Shown here: positions 40,815 through 50,683 of the stretch, piece after piece
How the letters are laid out: each line of letters begins with the position of its first letter
How positions within the stretch are numbered: the first letter of the stretch is position 1
Assembly (NCBI GenBank): GCA_030220185.1
Contig: JASPKZ010001235.1
Coordinates: forward strand, 713,501 to 777,500
DNA from: Diploptera punctata
Lineage: Eukaryota; Arthropoda; Insecta; Blattodea; Blaberidae
Length of the DNA stretch: 64,000 bases
Direction: 5' to 3'
Program-made: the position numbers and the translations under genes
The notes under the pieces: model-generated
The model's database searches: none
Seen by the model: the letters and a program-made list of their open reading frames with translations, nothing else
What the model was told of the DNA's origin: nothing

Positions 40815-40817
40815 TAT
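40746..40817. repeat. (TTA)n then (TA)n
   Basis: TTA tract of about 60 bp passing into TA at the edge of a Helitron-like element. Confidence 0.95.
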
Positions 40818-41605
40818 ATTGTATAAAAATATAAAATGTTTGTTTGTTCGTTCGTACTTTATGCGCGGCCATACCGTTGATCCGATTGTGAAGCGGATTT
40901 TTGCAAAATGTTCAGGAGATTCCTGGGATGAACATAGGCTATAAGAGAGTTGTGATATTCAACTCCTACACCCTTAAAAATCGCCCTTTGTAGTGGAAAA
41001 CGTGAAAAAAGTAGCTCTTTGGGCGCTTAAATGGCTTACGCTGCCTAAACCATAACAAATACATAAAATTAATGTACACAGAATTGAATGTCTCATAAAG
41101 CTCTACAAAAAAGTCCTCGACAGCATATGTTTATCTCTTACGGATAACTCATAAGAACCATTTTTGTCTTTCACTAAATCCAGAGAGATCGAGACAAGTA
41201 CGTAGAGCACAACAGCAAATGGCGGATATTCTTTTACGGATAACTCACAATAACGGATTTTGTCTTTTAGATCATTTATGCCAAGAAGATCGAGATAAGT
41301 AGATTCCCGGGCAATACCGGGTAATCAGCACGGGGAATCTTAAATTAATTACGATATACATTTATAATTATTTTTCATTTTACTTATTCAGTTAATCACA
41401 AGAAGTACGTTAATGTTTTGTCTTTCAGCTCATTTATGCCAAGAAGATCGGGATGAGTAGATTCCCGGACAACGCCGAGTAAACAGCACGGGGTATCTAA
41501 AAATAATTACGATATATTTTTTTTCTTTTACTTATTCAACTAAACATAAAAGCACATTATTTTTCATTTATTTAATCATAGCAGCACACGCCGGGTATTA
41601 GCTAG
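40818..41605 (+). mobile_element. Helitron-like element, second type
   Basis: Starts near tgtataaaaatataaaatgtttgtttgttcgttcgtactttatgcg and ends cagcacacgccgggtattagCTAG. An internal unit of about 165 bp (tttgtctttcagctcatttatgccaagaagatcg.ga..agtagattcccgg) is repeated. Antisense relative at 54062-54667. The CTAG terminus matches that of the other Helitron-like copies. Confidence 0.7.
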
Positions 41606-41669
41606 TATATATATATATATATATATACTATAATATAATATATAATCTCCTGAACATTTTGCTCAATGT

Positions 41670-41677
<8 letters not shown>

Positions 41678-41702
<25 letters not shown>
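41678..41702. repeat. (TA)n microsatellite
   Basis: Marks the truncated 5' end of family D. Confidence 0.9.
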
Positions 41703-41703
<1 letters not shown>

Positions 41704-42620
41704 CACCATAAAGATTAAATTAAATAACAGATTTTCTGAAGAAGGAATTATAAATCGTGGTGTGAGACAAGGCTGCCCCCTATCCCCAACACTGTTTGCA
41801 ATTTATATCAATGAAGTAATATGTTGCTGGAACAAAACATATAAATTTGGAATAAGAATATCAGAAAATAGAAAATTAAACACCCTACTGTTTGCAGATG
41901 ACCAAATAATAATAGCAAATTCCGAAGATAATCTACAGAAAGGTCTGTATGAACTTAACAAAATTACAGAAGAATATGGATTAAAGATATCTACAGAAAA
42001 AACAAAAATTATGGCATTTCAAGGTGTAGATCCTGTCAGAAGTAAAATTGTACTGGACAATAAAATTTTGGAGCAGGTGAACAATTTTACATATCTAGGA
42101 TGCAATATCTCATATGAAGAAGAAAAGGATGTAAATGCAAAAATATCTAAATTTTTAAGAATTTTAGGGTTAATAAATTCTATCTTCAAGCCACAGTTAG
42201 TCCAAAAGCATTCAAGACTGAAAGTGTATAAAACACTGGCTCTTCCAACTCTTTTGTATGGTAGCGAAGTATGGACGTTGAAACAGAAGGATATACAGAG
42301 ACTTAGATCTGCTGAAATGAGATATTTTCGGAGGACTGCAGGATACACACTACTAGATCACAAAAAAAATGAAGACATCTTAGAAGAATTACACATGGAA
42401 TCTTTAGAAAACAAAATTTCTGATTATAAGTCAAGATGGATACAACATGTTCATCGAATGGAAGATCACAGAATACCCAAACTAATGTTAAGATATCAAC
42501 CTGCAGGAAGAAGAAGACCAGGACGTCCACTCAAAAGACTTCTGGATGGTGTTTCTCTTGAGGCCGAAACAGGTCAACAAATGGCCTAAATTCGTGAATG
42601 TACTATGATGATGATGATGA

Positions 42621-42622
<2 letters not shown>
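41703..42622 (+). mobile_element. LINE family D, 5'-truncated, open RT frame
   Basis: Starts within the RT domain directly after TA repeats and ends tcgtgaatgtactatgatgatg... with (GAT)n. Other copies: 22945-23552 (-) and 12603-12793 (+). Confidence 0.92.
41705..42589 (+). CDS. LINE family D RT C-terminal part, open frame
   Basis: About 294 codons, starting upstream of motif B. Contains RGVRQGCPLSPTLFAIYINEV (motif B), LLFADDQIIIA (catalytic FADD), ISTEKTKIMAF, FTYLGCNISYEEEKDVNAK, TLLYGSEVWTLKQ, YFRRTAGYTLLDHKKN, SRWIQHVHRMEDHRIPK and GRRRPGRPLKRLLDGVSLEAETGQQ. The start is set by truncation (the frame reads back into TA repeats), so no native initiation codon exists. No stop inside, hence fairly recent. 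Confidence 0.88.
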   Translation, partial: TIKIKLNNRFSEEGIINRGVRQGCPLSPTLFAIYINEVICCWNKTYKFGIRISENRKLNTLLFADDQIIIANSEDNLQKGLYELNKITEEYGLKISTEKTKIMAFQGVDPVRSKIVLDNKILEQVNNFTYLGCNISYEEEKDVNAKISKFLRILGLINSIFKPQLVQKHSRLKVYKTLALPTLLYGSEVWTLKQKDIQRLRSAEMRYFRRTAGYTLLDHKKNEDILEELHMESLENKISDYKSRWIQHVHRMEDHRIPKLMLRYQPAGRRRPGRPLKRLLDGVSLEAETGQQMA

Positions 42623-42644
<22 letters not shown>

Positions 42645-42659
<15 letters not shown>

Positions 42660-42943
42660 ATAAATTTTTGACATTGAGCAATGCAAGCTTAATATGACAT
42701 GATAAGAAAAATAAACGCCTGAACGGGATTTGAACCCGGACCTCTGGGTTGGTACCTTAGCGTGCTATCCATTACTCCACCAGGCAAATCCAATGCAGAC
42801 ATTTATCTTTCTTATATATATATAATCGATACAGCGGCACTGTTATAAAGTAAAAATATTCTCTTTAATTTGCTTACTTGTGATAGTCAGCCACTAGATG
42901 ACAGTGAAGACCGAGTTCTCGCAACATGTGGTAATAATGGAGA
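42645..42943 (-). mobile_element. tRNA-like module plus inverted body block
   Basis: 42648-42820 matches the tRNA-like unit of the 56.6-58 kb array (gacattgagcaatgcaagcttaatatg.catgataagaaaaataaa.gcctg). The following 42825-42940 is the array's body block (tactagatg...cggtcttcac...caagtaagcaaatta) in reversed orientation. tRNA-like core 42719-42786 on the minus strand, B box GGTTCAAATCC. Confidence 0.8.
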
Positions 42944-43308
42944 ATATAATATAATATAATGTAATATAATATAATATAATATAATATAATATAATATAAT
43001 ATAATATAATATAATATAATATAATATAATAAATATAATATAATATAATATAATATAATATAATATAATATAATATAAATAATCAATATAATATAATATA
43101 ATATAATATAATATAATATAATATAATATAATATAATATAATATAATATAATATAATATAATATAATATAATATAATATAATATAATATAATATAATATA
43201 ATATAATATAATATAATATAATATAATAATATAATATAAATAATATAATATAATATAATATAATATAATATAATATAATATATATAATATATATAATATA
43301 ATATAATC
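42944..43308. repeat. (ATAAT)n pentanucleotide array, left
   Basis: About 365 bp of a five-base repeat with rare single-base changes. Open frames across it are artefacts. Confidence 0.97.
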
Positions 43309-44512
43309 ATCATCAATGGCAGTCATGGATTAGGCCATTGGCCTGTTCCGCTTCAGGAAAGAAATCGATCCCTCCATCTCTTCTTAGGTCTTCCTGGGTC
43401 TCTTCGCCCTATGGGTCTGTAGTTCAATAGCTGCAGAGGTAGTCTATTGTTTGGCATTCTCAGAAGGTGTTCATGCCAATTATTTTGATATTTTTGAATG
43501 ATTTCAGTTATTGCTGGTGTGTTGAGAGCTTTGCGGATATCTTCATTACGTATGTGTTCATAAAGCTTATAACCCGCTAAAGGTCTTGATAACTTCATTT
43601 CTGCAGCTACTATCCTATTTAATTTACCTGTAGTAAGAGTCCAGGTTTCAGAACCATAAAGTAGAGTTGGAAGAGCCATTGTTTTATAAAATTTTAGAAT
43701 TGTATCTGGACGTACTTTTCGGAAAAGAATGCTTTTTATTGTTCCTATAAGTTTTTGAAATTTGACCAATTTTATGTCTATGTCTTTACATGTGTCGTAG
43801 GAAAGATTGCAGCCAAGATAAGTAAAGTTATTAACTTGTTCTATTATATTGTGTTAATAACAATTTTAGTTCGTATCGGTATTTTCCCTTGAAACGCCAT
43901 AGTTTTTGTCTTACTCACCGAAATTTGTAAATTATAATCTTGGGTTATATTTGACAATCTATGTACTGCTCTTTGTAGGTGATCTTCAGAAGTATCCAAT
44001 ATTACCTGATCATCTGCATACATTAATGTGTTGAGGGGTCGACCATCAATCATAAAGTGTGATTGTGATTCGTTTTGCCATAATTTTATGATTTCATTCA
44101 TATATAAATGAAATAGAAGAGGGGAAAGTGGACAGCCTTGTTTTACACCTTGGGATATTAGTCTATCTGATTTGCTGATTTGATTATTTATTTTTATTCG
44201 AATTCGTGTGTTATGATACATGCTTTGAATCGCTTGAATTAAATGCTTGGGTATTCCTGCATTATGTAAGATATCCCATAATTTTATTGTTTACTGTGTC
44301 GAAGGCTTTATGATAATCAATGAATATAATAAAAGTTGGTATATTAAATTCTCTATGTTTTTCTATGATTTGTGCTAACGTAAAGACACTATCTATACAG
44401 GATCTGTTGGATCTGAAACCATTTTGTTCTTCTAGGATAATTGCGTCAGAAATTGTGTTTAATCTGTTGGTAATTATTTTTGCATAAATTTTATAGGCAG
44501 CATTTAGCAGAC
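43309..44512 (-). mobile_element. LINE family F core between two ATAAT arrays
   Basis: On the minus strand, from 44512: LLNAAYKIYAKIITNRLN, EEQNGFRSNRSCIDSVFTLAQI, FIDYHKAFDTVNN (motif A); a frame change near 44260; QGVKQGCPLSPLLFHLYMNEI (motif B) and TLMYADDQVILD (catalytic YADD); a stop near 43845; then LLYGSETWTLTTGKLN and NWHEHLLRMPNNRLPLQLLNYRPIGRRDPGRPKKRW. The 3' end is gccattgatgatgattatatt, i.e. a (GAT)n start that merges with the array. Pseudogene. Confidence 0.9.
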
Positions 44513-44835
44513 AAAATATAATATAATATAATATAATATAATATAATACAATATAATATAATATAATGTAATGTAATGTAATGTAATGTAATGTAATGTA
44601 ATGTAATGTAATGTAATGTAATGAAATAATAATATAATATAATATATATAATATAATATAATATAATATAAGTATAATATAATATAATATAATATAATAT
44701 AATATAATATAATATAATATAATATAATATAATATAATATAATATAATATAATATAATATAATATAATATAATATAATATAATATAATATAATATAATAT
44801 AATATAATATAATATAATATAATATAATATAATAA
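44513..44835. repeat. (ATAAT)n array, right, with ATGTA variant block
   Basis: Same pentamer; 44567-44622 is a homogeneous block of the variant TAATG. The left array has only a single isolated change of that type (near 42961). Confidence 0.97.
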
Positions 44836-44837
44836 TA

Positions 44838-44960
44838 GATATATATGAAAGATAAATGTCTGCATTTGATTTGACTGGTGGTGTAATGAATAGCACGCTG
44901 GGGTACCAACCCAGAGATCCGGGGTTAAATCCCGTTCAGGCATTTATTTTTCTTATCGTG
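44838..44960 (+). mobile_element. tRNA-like module, inverted relative to 42645
   Basis: Plus strand: gactggtggtgtaatgaatagcacgctggggtaccaacccagagatccggggttaaatcccgttcaggc. The anticodon arm CTGGG-GTACCAA-CCCAG is a perfect 5-bp stem with a 7-base loop, and the D stem GTGT/GCAC pairs. Flanked by gaaagataaatgtc and gcatttatttttctta, a short inverted repeat. B box is mutated (GGTTAAATCC). Confidence 0.75.
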
Positions 44961-44983
44961 TAATATATATATATATATATACA

Positions 44984-45538
44984 CAGGACTATTCAAAAAG
45001 AAGGAACAGACTTCAAACATTTATTTCTTTCAAACTACAAAAAAAAGTATAAACACAATTTTAACGTTCCTCAAAAGAGAAAAATTCAAATTTCACTATT
45101 TTATGCATTCAATATGAGCACCATGTGTTACACGACAAATGCCAAAACGGTTGCTCATTTCTTACCACACACGAATCAGCTGGTCTCTAGTTATCGAATT
45201 TACAGCTTCTACAATTCGATGTCGCAGATTTTCAAGAGTGTCAGACATAAGGGGGTAAAAACACGGTCTTTTATGTAACCCCACAGATAAAAATCACACA
45301 GGGTTAGGTCTGGTGACCTGGGAGGCCACCGGCGATGAAGTTGATCTTCTGCTCCTCCTCTTCCAATCTAACAGCGCCAATTCAACTACGATTGCAACTT
45401 CAAGCAACAGCACTAGTGCGGCCATGATGGGAACTTCAAACTTTGTTCTTTCCAGGAACGTTGGAATTGTGTTTCTATTTTTTGTAGTTTGGAAAAAATA
45501 AATGTTTGAAATCTGTTCCTACTTTTTGAATAGGCCTG
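44984..45538. mobile_element. mariner-like element, internally deleted
   Basis: About 555 bp with terminal inverted repeats of roughly 60 bp: CAGGaCTATTCAAAAAG-aagg-aacaga-ttcaaacatttatt on the left and its complement on the right (45480-45538). A transposase C-terminal remnant lies inside on the minus strand. Confidence 0.85.
45100..45345 (-). pseudogene. mariner-like transposase C-terminus
   Basis: The minus strand reads RWPPRSPDLTLCDFYLWGYIKDRVFTPL, about 25 residues further on SITRDQLIRVW, a stop, then NRFGICRVTHGAHIE. PPRSPDLT.CDF..WG..KD.V with the last catalytic Asp and the C-terminal GAHIE are typical of insect mariner-type transposases. The stop after RVW and the missing N-terminal two thirds make it inactive. 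The plus frame at 45313 is a shadow. Confidence 0.75.
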
Positions 45539-45542
45539 CATG

Positions 45543-45942
45543 TTATCAGACTGACAATGTTATCGGTACTTAGATTACGTCTTTATCAGCACTACTATAA
45601 CTCTTGCAGATGGTGTAAGTTTTCATGAAACTTATATCTACATCATTACTTTTCATTTATTGAGGAAGAAATAGGCATAAGTCTTAATATTTGAGGCCTA
45701 TTTATGACAACTATGTAGAAAACGAAAAGTAATTTTTTGCGCTATAGTGCGTTTTGTCGTACTTACCAGCAATGGTGACCATGATTGAAAGTTCAATTTC
45801 CTACATTTCGGGGTTACCAACCAAAATAACTATACTGTAATATTACATATTACAATCCACGTGCGGGGAGTTAATCTACCACCCTTTATGTATGTACAAA
45901 AAATATATCCAATAGGTAGTGTTAATATACATTATATGAAAG
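45543..45942. other. no recognisable gene
   Basis: AT-rich spacer, no motif. Confidence 0.45.
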
Positions 45943-46131
45943 AAATCGCTGCATTTTAAATGAACTGAACTTTATTTGAAACAATGTTGAAAGTTGATTT
46001 AACAAAATTCTACTGAAAACTTTTAGACTTTTTAGCTTTACGTCCAATATTCTTCTTTTTGAGGAAGCTAACTAGTGTAAAAAAATTGCAATATTGATAA
46101 CTTTTTTTAAATTTATCATCGTCATCAGCAT

Positions 46132-46368
46132 TCAATATTCTGTCCACAAATTCGCTGGAGATTTTAATGTTTCACTCCTAAACACGAAATAAGCAACCAT
46201 ACTTTTTTCACTTACACTACAATTCTTCTCCTCCAGCCACTTTCTGAATGAAATGCATGTTTTTTCATATCTAAATTTAGATTTCTCTGGCACTAAAGAA
46301 GCACACCCAACTTCCCACGCTTCTTCAATAAAGTCGTTTTGATTACAATCATCCATACTTGCAGCCAT
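46132..46368 (-). pseudogene. Crypton-like recombinase N-terminal domain fragment, copy 1
   Basis: 78 codons: MAASMDDCNQNDFIEEAWEV, then RYEKTCISFRKWLEEKNCSVSEKSMVAYF and KSPANLWTEY before a stop. The pattern Y...F..W....N....E....AYF......PS.LW..YSML is that of the core-binding domain of Crypton-type tyrosine recombinases. The codon after WTEY is TGA, followed by ATG CTG, so a single change from TCA (Ser) would explain the stop. Catalytic domain not seen. Moderate confidence in the family. Confidence 0.5.
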
Positions 46369-46644
46369 TTCATGCGAGATTGATATTAAGGCCTGCTGTT
46401 ATCTCAGCAGTTATTTTCGGCATTTAGCATATATACATTGACCAGTCAGTCAATTGTTTATAATGAACGCAAATATTTCCAACAAATATGTTATTTTTTT
46501 ACTATTATTTATTATTTTGAAAATACCACCGCTCAAAAAATAATGTACAACGCAAGTTTGTGAAGTGTTTTACAGAATCTCAGATATTGTAACAAAATTT
46601 GCAATATTGATAACTTCTTTTAAATTTATCATCGTCATCAGCAT

Positions 46645-46881
46645 TCAATATTCTGTCCACAAATTCGCTGGAGATTTTAACGTTTCGCTCCTAAACACGA
46701 AATAAGCAACCATACATGTTTCACTTACACTACAATTCTTCTCCTCCAGCCACTTTCTGAATGAAATGCATGATTTTCATATCTAAATTTAGATTTCTCT
46801 GGCACTAAAGAAGCGCACCCAACTTCCCACGCTTCTTCAATAAAGTCGTTTTGATTACAATCATCCATACTTTCAGCCATT
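46645..46881 (-). pseudogene. Crypton-like fragment, copy 2, frameshifted
   Basis: Same segment in the second direct unit. It starts MAESMDDCNQNDFIEEAWEV and loses frame at about 46772 through one missing base in the T run, after FRYE. It shares the TGA after WTEY with copy 1, so that stop predates the duplication. Confidence 0.5.
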
Positions 46882-47806
46882 TCAAGCGAGATAGATATCA
46901 ACGCCTGCTGTTATGTCAACAATTATTTTCGGCATTTAGCATACATACATTGGCCAGACTGCTTAACGCCAGTCAATTGTTTATAATGAACGCAAATATT
47001 TCCAACAAATATGTTATTATTTTACTATTATTTATTATTTTGAAAACACCATCGCTCAAAAAATAATGTACAACGCAAGTTTGTGAAGTGTTTTACAGAA
47101 TCTCGCAAATTTTTTCCTCGATTCTGTAAATACCACTTCCCAACCTCGCATCGTAATATAATATTTCAGGCGTAGTAGTGTGAGTATAAAATGTTATGCG
47201 AATCATATTGTTTTAAACGATAAACAATAGAACAATGACAAGCGCACGTCCTACCTAGCCTCGTAACTGTTCACATAACCACTCATAACCTCAAACTAAC
47301 ATGACAAACTACCATTTACCTACCTACTGTTAAATATTAATGAGTAGGTACATTTTGTTTTTGGCCCTATACTAGTACATTAAGATGCGAGGTTGGGAAG
47401 ATGCTTTTACAGAATCGAGAAAAATTTTTAAAAACAGAACGATATGAAAGTTTTTTAATTCCCGAGATTCTATTAAACACTTCACAAACGTGCGTTGTAC
47501 ATTATTTTTTGCGCGATGGTGTTTCCAAAATAATAAATAATAGTAAAATAATAGCATCTTTATTAGAAATATGTGCGTTCATTATAAACAACTGACTAAC
47601 GTTAACAGTGTGGGCAATGTTTATTAGTTGAAACTACAGGAGGCCGTGAGACAAATTAGTGATAAATGGCGGCAGTACGTATTTATTGTTTTATATTGTT
47701 TCAAATAAAGTTCAGTTCATTTAAAATGCAGTGATTTGTATCAAAGAATTCAACGTACTTCCTTGTATACTTTTGTTCTTGGCATTCGCAGATTTATAAA
47801 ACATTG

Positions 47807-47813
<7 letters not shown>

Positions 47814-47846
<33 letters not shown>
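47814..47846. repeat. (TA)n microsatellite
   Basis: TA tract next to the 3' end of an antisense SINE-1. Confidence 0.95.
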
Positions 47847-47848
<2 letters not shown>

Positions 47849-48144
47849 ATAGTAATTCTGCCCGAAGGCAGGTCTTTCACTGCAATCATAGCATTTTCAT
47901 GCTATGCTTGCAGTTTTACTTAGAATTGTAGATGTGGTAGCTTCCCGTTGCCTTCCGCAATGGGGAAGGATGATGATGATGATTATGATAAGGATGATGA
48001 TGGCCATATGATTTCGGGGACCGTTTGGGCCTTAAAGTTTTCCTGTCATTTGTCTTACAGGTGAGGAAAAACCCCGATAGAAACCTCACCCAGAAAAACT
48101 GCCCCGACCGGGGATCGAACCCGTGCCCGCTGAGGCAGCACGCT
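47847..48144 (-). mobile_element. SINE-1, antisense, head truncated
   Basis: ccatagtaattctgcccg start, both hairpins (ctgcccgaaggcag; catagcattttcatgctatg), GAT block, and B box (gatcgaaccc complement). Cut at agcacgct, where a GT-rich Helitron-like element begins. Confidence 0.9.
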
Positions 48145-48571
48145 GTGTGTGTGTGTGTGTGTTTGTCACTGAACTCATCCTAAACGACTGGTCGGTTTAG
48201 ATTACTTTTTTTTTTTTTTTTTTTTTTGTTTGAGTGGAAACCTAGATGGGTTATATTCACAATTTGACCCTCTGAAACCATTAGGTGTAGGAGTTCGCCT
48301 CAAGTGAAAATTTAAAAATCGCTCTAGCAGTCACAATTTTCGTTGTTTCTCAACGAATCTCAGTATATCGTATTAAAATAAACCGAGGTAGGTATTATTA
48401 AAAAAATGAACAAAATCCGACAATTAGAAGTGGAGGTTTACTTGAAATCCGAAATTAAAAACTGACCAGCAACCGCCATGTTTGGTTCGTCTCAGTGTAT
48501 ACCATACAATTTAATTAACCTTTAATGTTTCATTTATTTAGGCGTAGCAACGCTCGCTGAGTATTAGCTAG
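48145..48571 (+). mobile_element. Helitron-like element, single-unit copy
   Basis: Starts (GT)n-tttgtcactgaactc, contains one 280-bp unit (cgctctagcagtcac, cgaatctcagtatatc, taaaccgagg) and ends cgctgagtattagCTAG. Shorter relative of 33485-34484. Confidence 0.7.
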
Positions 48572-49056
48572 TTATAACTTTTTTTTGTTATTTTCGCTCT
48601 CTACCAGAGAGAATTGAATAAGATATGTAACATTTTTTTTTTAATGAGAAAGCTTTTATTCCTTCATATTCGCTAATAAAGTTGGTGTCTTACTTTACGA
48701 ATTATTTTAATATTTAAGAGCAGGAAGGTGGTGCTGGAGACCAGCCGGTCACTGAAGTGCGCAACATATTGTGAAAGTGATGTGCGCGCAATAATGCACG
48801 GTTATCGCAACACTTAAGAATCGAGGGCGGGTACACATCACCAATTCTAATGAGGCTACAAGAGTAGTTCTCAGAACCTATCAATGTCCACACCGTCACG
48901 CATGCGTAGTTCTACTGCAATCTGCTGATATAATGTTATTTCATGCTAAATAATTTCAGCATCAACTATCCTCTTTTTATGTGTTTTTTTATTTATAGTC
49001 TGGGGCGTATTCTATATCAGTTTTGGTGGTCTAAGGGTAATGTTCCTTACCTCTGG
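48572..49056. other. no recognisable gene
   Basis: 48715-48900 is GC-richer and moderately open on the minus strand (61 codons), but no motif is recognised. Confidence 0.4.
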
Positions 49057-49129
49057 CCCCGAAACGTGGACTCTCTCTTTAAGGGAGGAGAAAATATTAC
49101 GAGTATTTAAGAATAGAGTTGTTAAAAAA

Positions 49130-50085
49130 TAGCTGCCAAATGTAATATGCATATATCAATTAACAAAACTAAAATTATGGCATTTCATGGGAAGGATCCC
49201 ATACAAAGTAAACTCTGTCTCCAGAATAAAATGTTAGAGAGATCTAATCAATTTAAATATCTTGGATATTATAGGGGGCACGCCGTAGCGTAGTGGTTAA
49301 GGCACTGAGCTACAAGCCGGAGGGACGAGGGTTCAAGTCCCGTTGGGGTCAGCATTTTTAAACTGACCCAAACCCTCTGGCGGCACGATGGTCCTGGGGT
49401 CGACTCAGCCTCTAACGGAAATGAGTACCAGACACTTGTTCTGGGGGTAACGGCGGCCGTCAGGCAGGGCTGACAACCCGGCTGACATAAAGTGCCGATT
49501 GTCTAGAAAAAGTGGGAGTCTTAACCTCCTACTACCCCAAGGGCCTCCGGGCCTGTTCTGGGATCACTGGGATATTATATCTCTATCTGGGACGAAAAGG
49601 ATATCCCTGAAAAAATTACTAGTTATAATAAAAGTTTGGTAATTATTAATCAAGTTATGAAACAATCCCTTGTACAAAAAAAAACACCAGATTACGTTTA
49701 TATAACTCTTTGGCTAGACCAGTGTTGACCTATGTTAGTGAAGCATGGACACTAAAAAGACAACATGAAAGCAGAATAACGGCTTATGAAATGAGATTCA
49801 TGCGCAGAACAGCGGGTTACACCAGATGGGATCGGAAAAGGAACACCGATATCTTAAAAGAATTGAAGACTACGCCAAATTTGGAATATATTAAACAGTA
49901 CCAACTAAATTGGAAACACCATCTTGAAAGAATGAGTTCAAATCAGATCCCCAAAGCTGTTTATAATTAGATACCAAGTGAACGAAGATCTCTGGGCCGT
50001 CCTATGAAACGCTGGAGGGAAAATTTTCTATAGGATCGTAACAGGCCTTGGCCTAATATTTGGAAGGAAGAAGAAGAAGAAGAAG
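49130..50085 (+). mobile_element. LINE family E, nested in family A, split by a SINE
   Basis: 49135-49263 reads ISINKTKIMAFHGKDPIQSK and QFKYLGY. After the SINE the ORF resumes, and frame 49710-49970 gives MARPVLTYVSEAWTLKRQ, FMRRTAGYTRWDRKRNTDIL and NWKHHLERMSSNQIPKAVYN, stop, then relic RRSLGRPMKRW. Tail (GAA)n at 50069-50086. Confidence 0.88.
49274..49569 (+). mobile_element. tRNA-headed SINE (SINE-3) with 10-bp target duplication
   Basis: Flanked by GGATATTATA at 49264-49273 and 49570-49579. Head ggcacgccgtagcgtagtggttaaggcactgagctacaagc...ggttcaagtcccgttggggtca (A box TAGCGTAGTGGTTAAGG, B box GGTTCAAGTCC). Body with gacccaaaccctctggcggcacgatggtcctggggtcgactcagcctct and end ctaccccaagggcctccgggcctgttctgggatcact. 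Partial copies at 33215-33289 and 55965-56060. Confidence 0.9.
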
Positions 50086-50474
50086 AAAATGTTTTTGGTC
50101 CAAACAAAAACAAGTAGACAGGTGAATAGAGTAGACTACATAACAGTGAGCTACATTATCTTTTTTGGGAGACCAAATGCAAATAAAATAGTTAAGCCTC
50201 ATAAACTGCGATGAGCACGACCTGTGGAACAAATTGGAATTAAAGAGGGGCATGAAAACTGCTTGTAGGAAAACCAGGCGGGAAGCGCTGAGTGGGAAAA
50301 TAGCTTTAACCATGATATGAGGGAAGAAGTTTATGTACGATATGATTGGAAAACATTAGTTAAGGATAGTGATGTACGGAGAGCTTATGTCCGCACGACC
50401 ATTAAACCACGGTTTCGATATTACTAGTGTGCTAGTTAATAGGTAGGAGTGGTGAAGATTTGTAAACTTTTCAT

Positions 50475-50682
50475 GGATACAGTTTTCAGTTGCCAGATTG
50501 GTCACTGGCTAAGAAGAAACTGCCTACTGACGGTTGCCCTAGAAGGAATGGTCAACGGATAGAAAGTCAGAGGCAGAAAAAGACTCAGATGATAAACAAT
50601 ATTAAAATAAATGGTTTGTATGTGGATACAAAAAGGAAAACCGAGTTAAGGAAAGAGTGGAGAATGCTGAGTTTACAGTGAC
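50475..50682 (+). mobile_element. LINE C-terminal stub (family L)
   Basis: Frame 50490-50681 reads PDWSLAKKKLPTDGCPRRNG, RQKKTQMINNIKINGLYVDTKRK and ends RKEWRMLSLQ. The G(R)..QMI.NIK layout and the final W(R) are those of a LINE C-terminus. Single copy here. Confidence 0.5.
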
Positions 50683-50683
50683 T

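Larger units (their letters stand above)
45943..47737. mobile_element. large foldback element carrying duplicated Crypton-like exon
   Basis: The outer ends 45943-45985 and 47695-47737 are inverted repeats (aaatc.ctgcattttaaatgaactgaactttatttgaaacaat). Inside are a direct duplication with a period of 513 bp (from 46086 and from 46599) and an inner inverted pair (46970-47155 against 47372-47600) around a 216-bp centre. Each direct unit holds one transposon-protein exon on the minus strand. No close relative elsewhere in the window. Confidence 0.8.
49057..50425 (+). mobile_element. family A LINE fragment, split by a nested LINE
   Basis: 49057-49129 (ccccgaaacgtggactctctctttaagggaggag...) and 50086-50425 (gtttttggtccaaac...aagtagacaggtgaat...) are consecutive parts of the family A ORF when aligned with 10785-11200. 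Very decayed; ends cgatattactagtgtgctagtt. The gap holds a family E LINE. Confidence 0.8.

Noticed and set aside
44885..44925. tRNA-Gly(ACC) from the perfect anticodon arm.
   Set aside because: The B box is mutated (GGTTAAATCC) and the acceptor does not pair over seven bases.
45313..45501. 62-codon plus-strand frame rich in Ser/Thr/Asn.
   Set aside because: It is the complement of the mariner-like transposase remnant and its terminal repeat.
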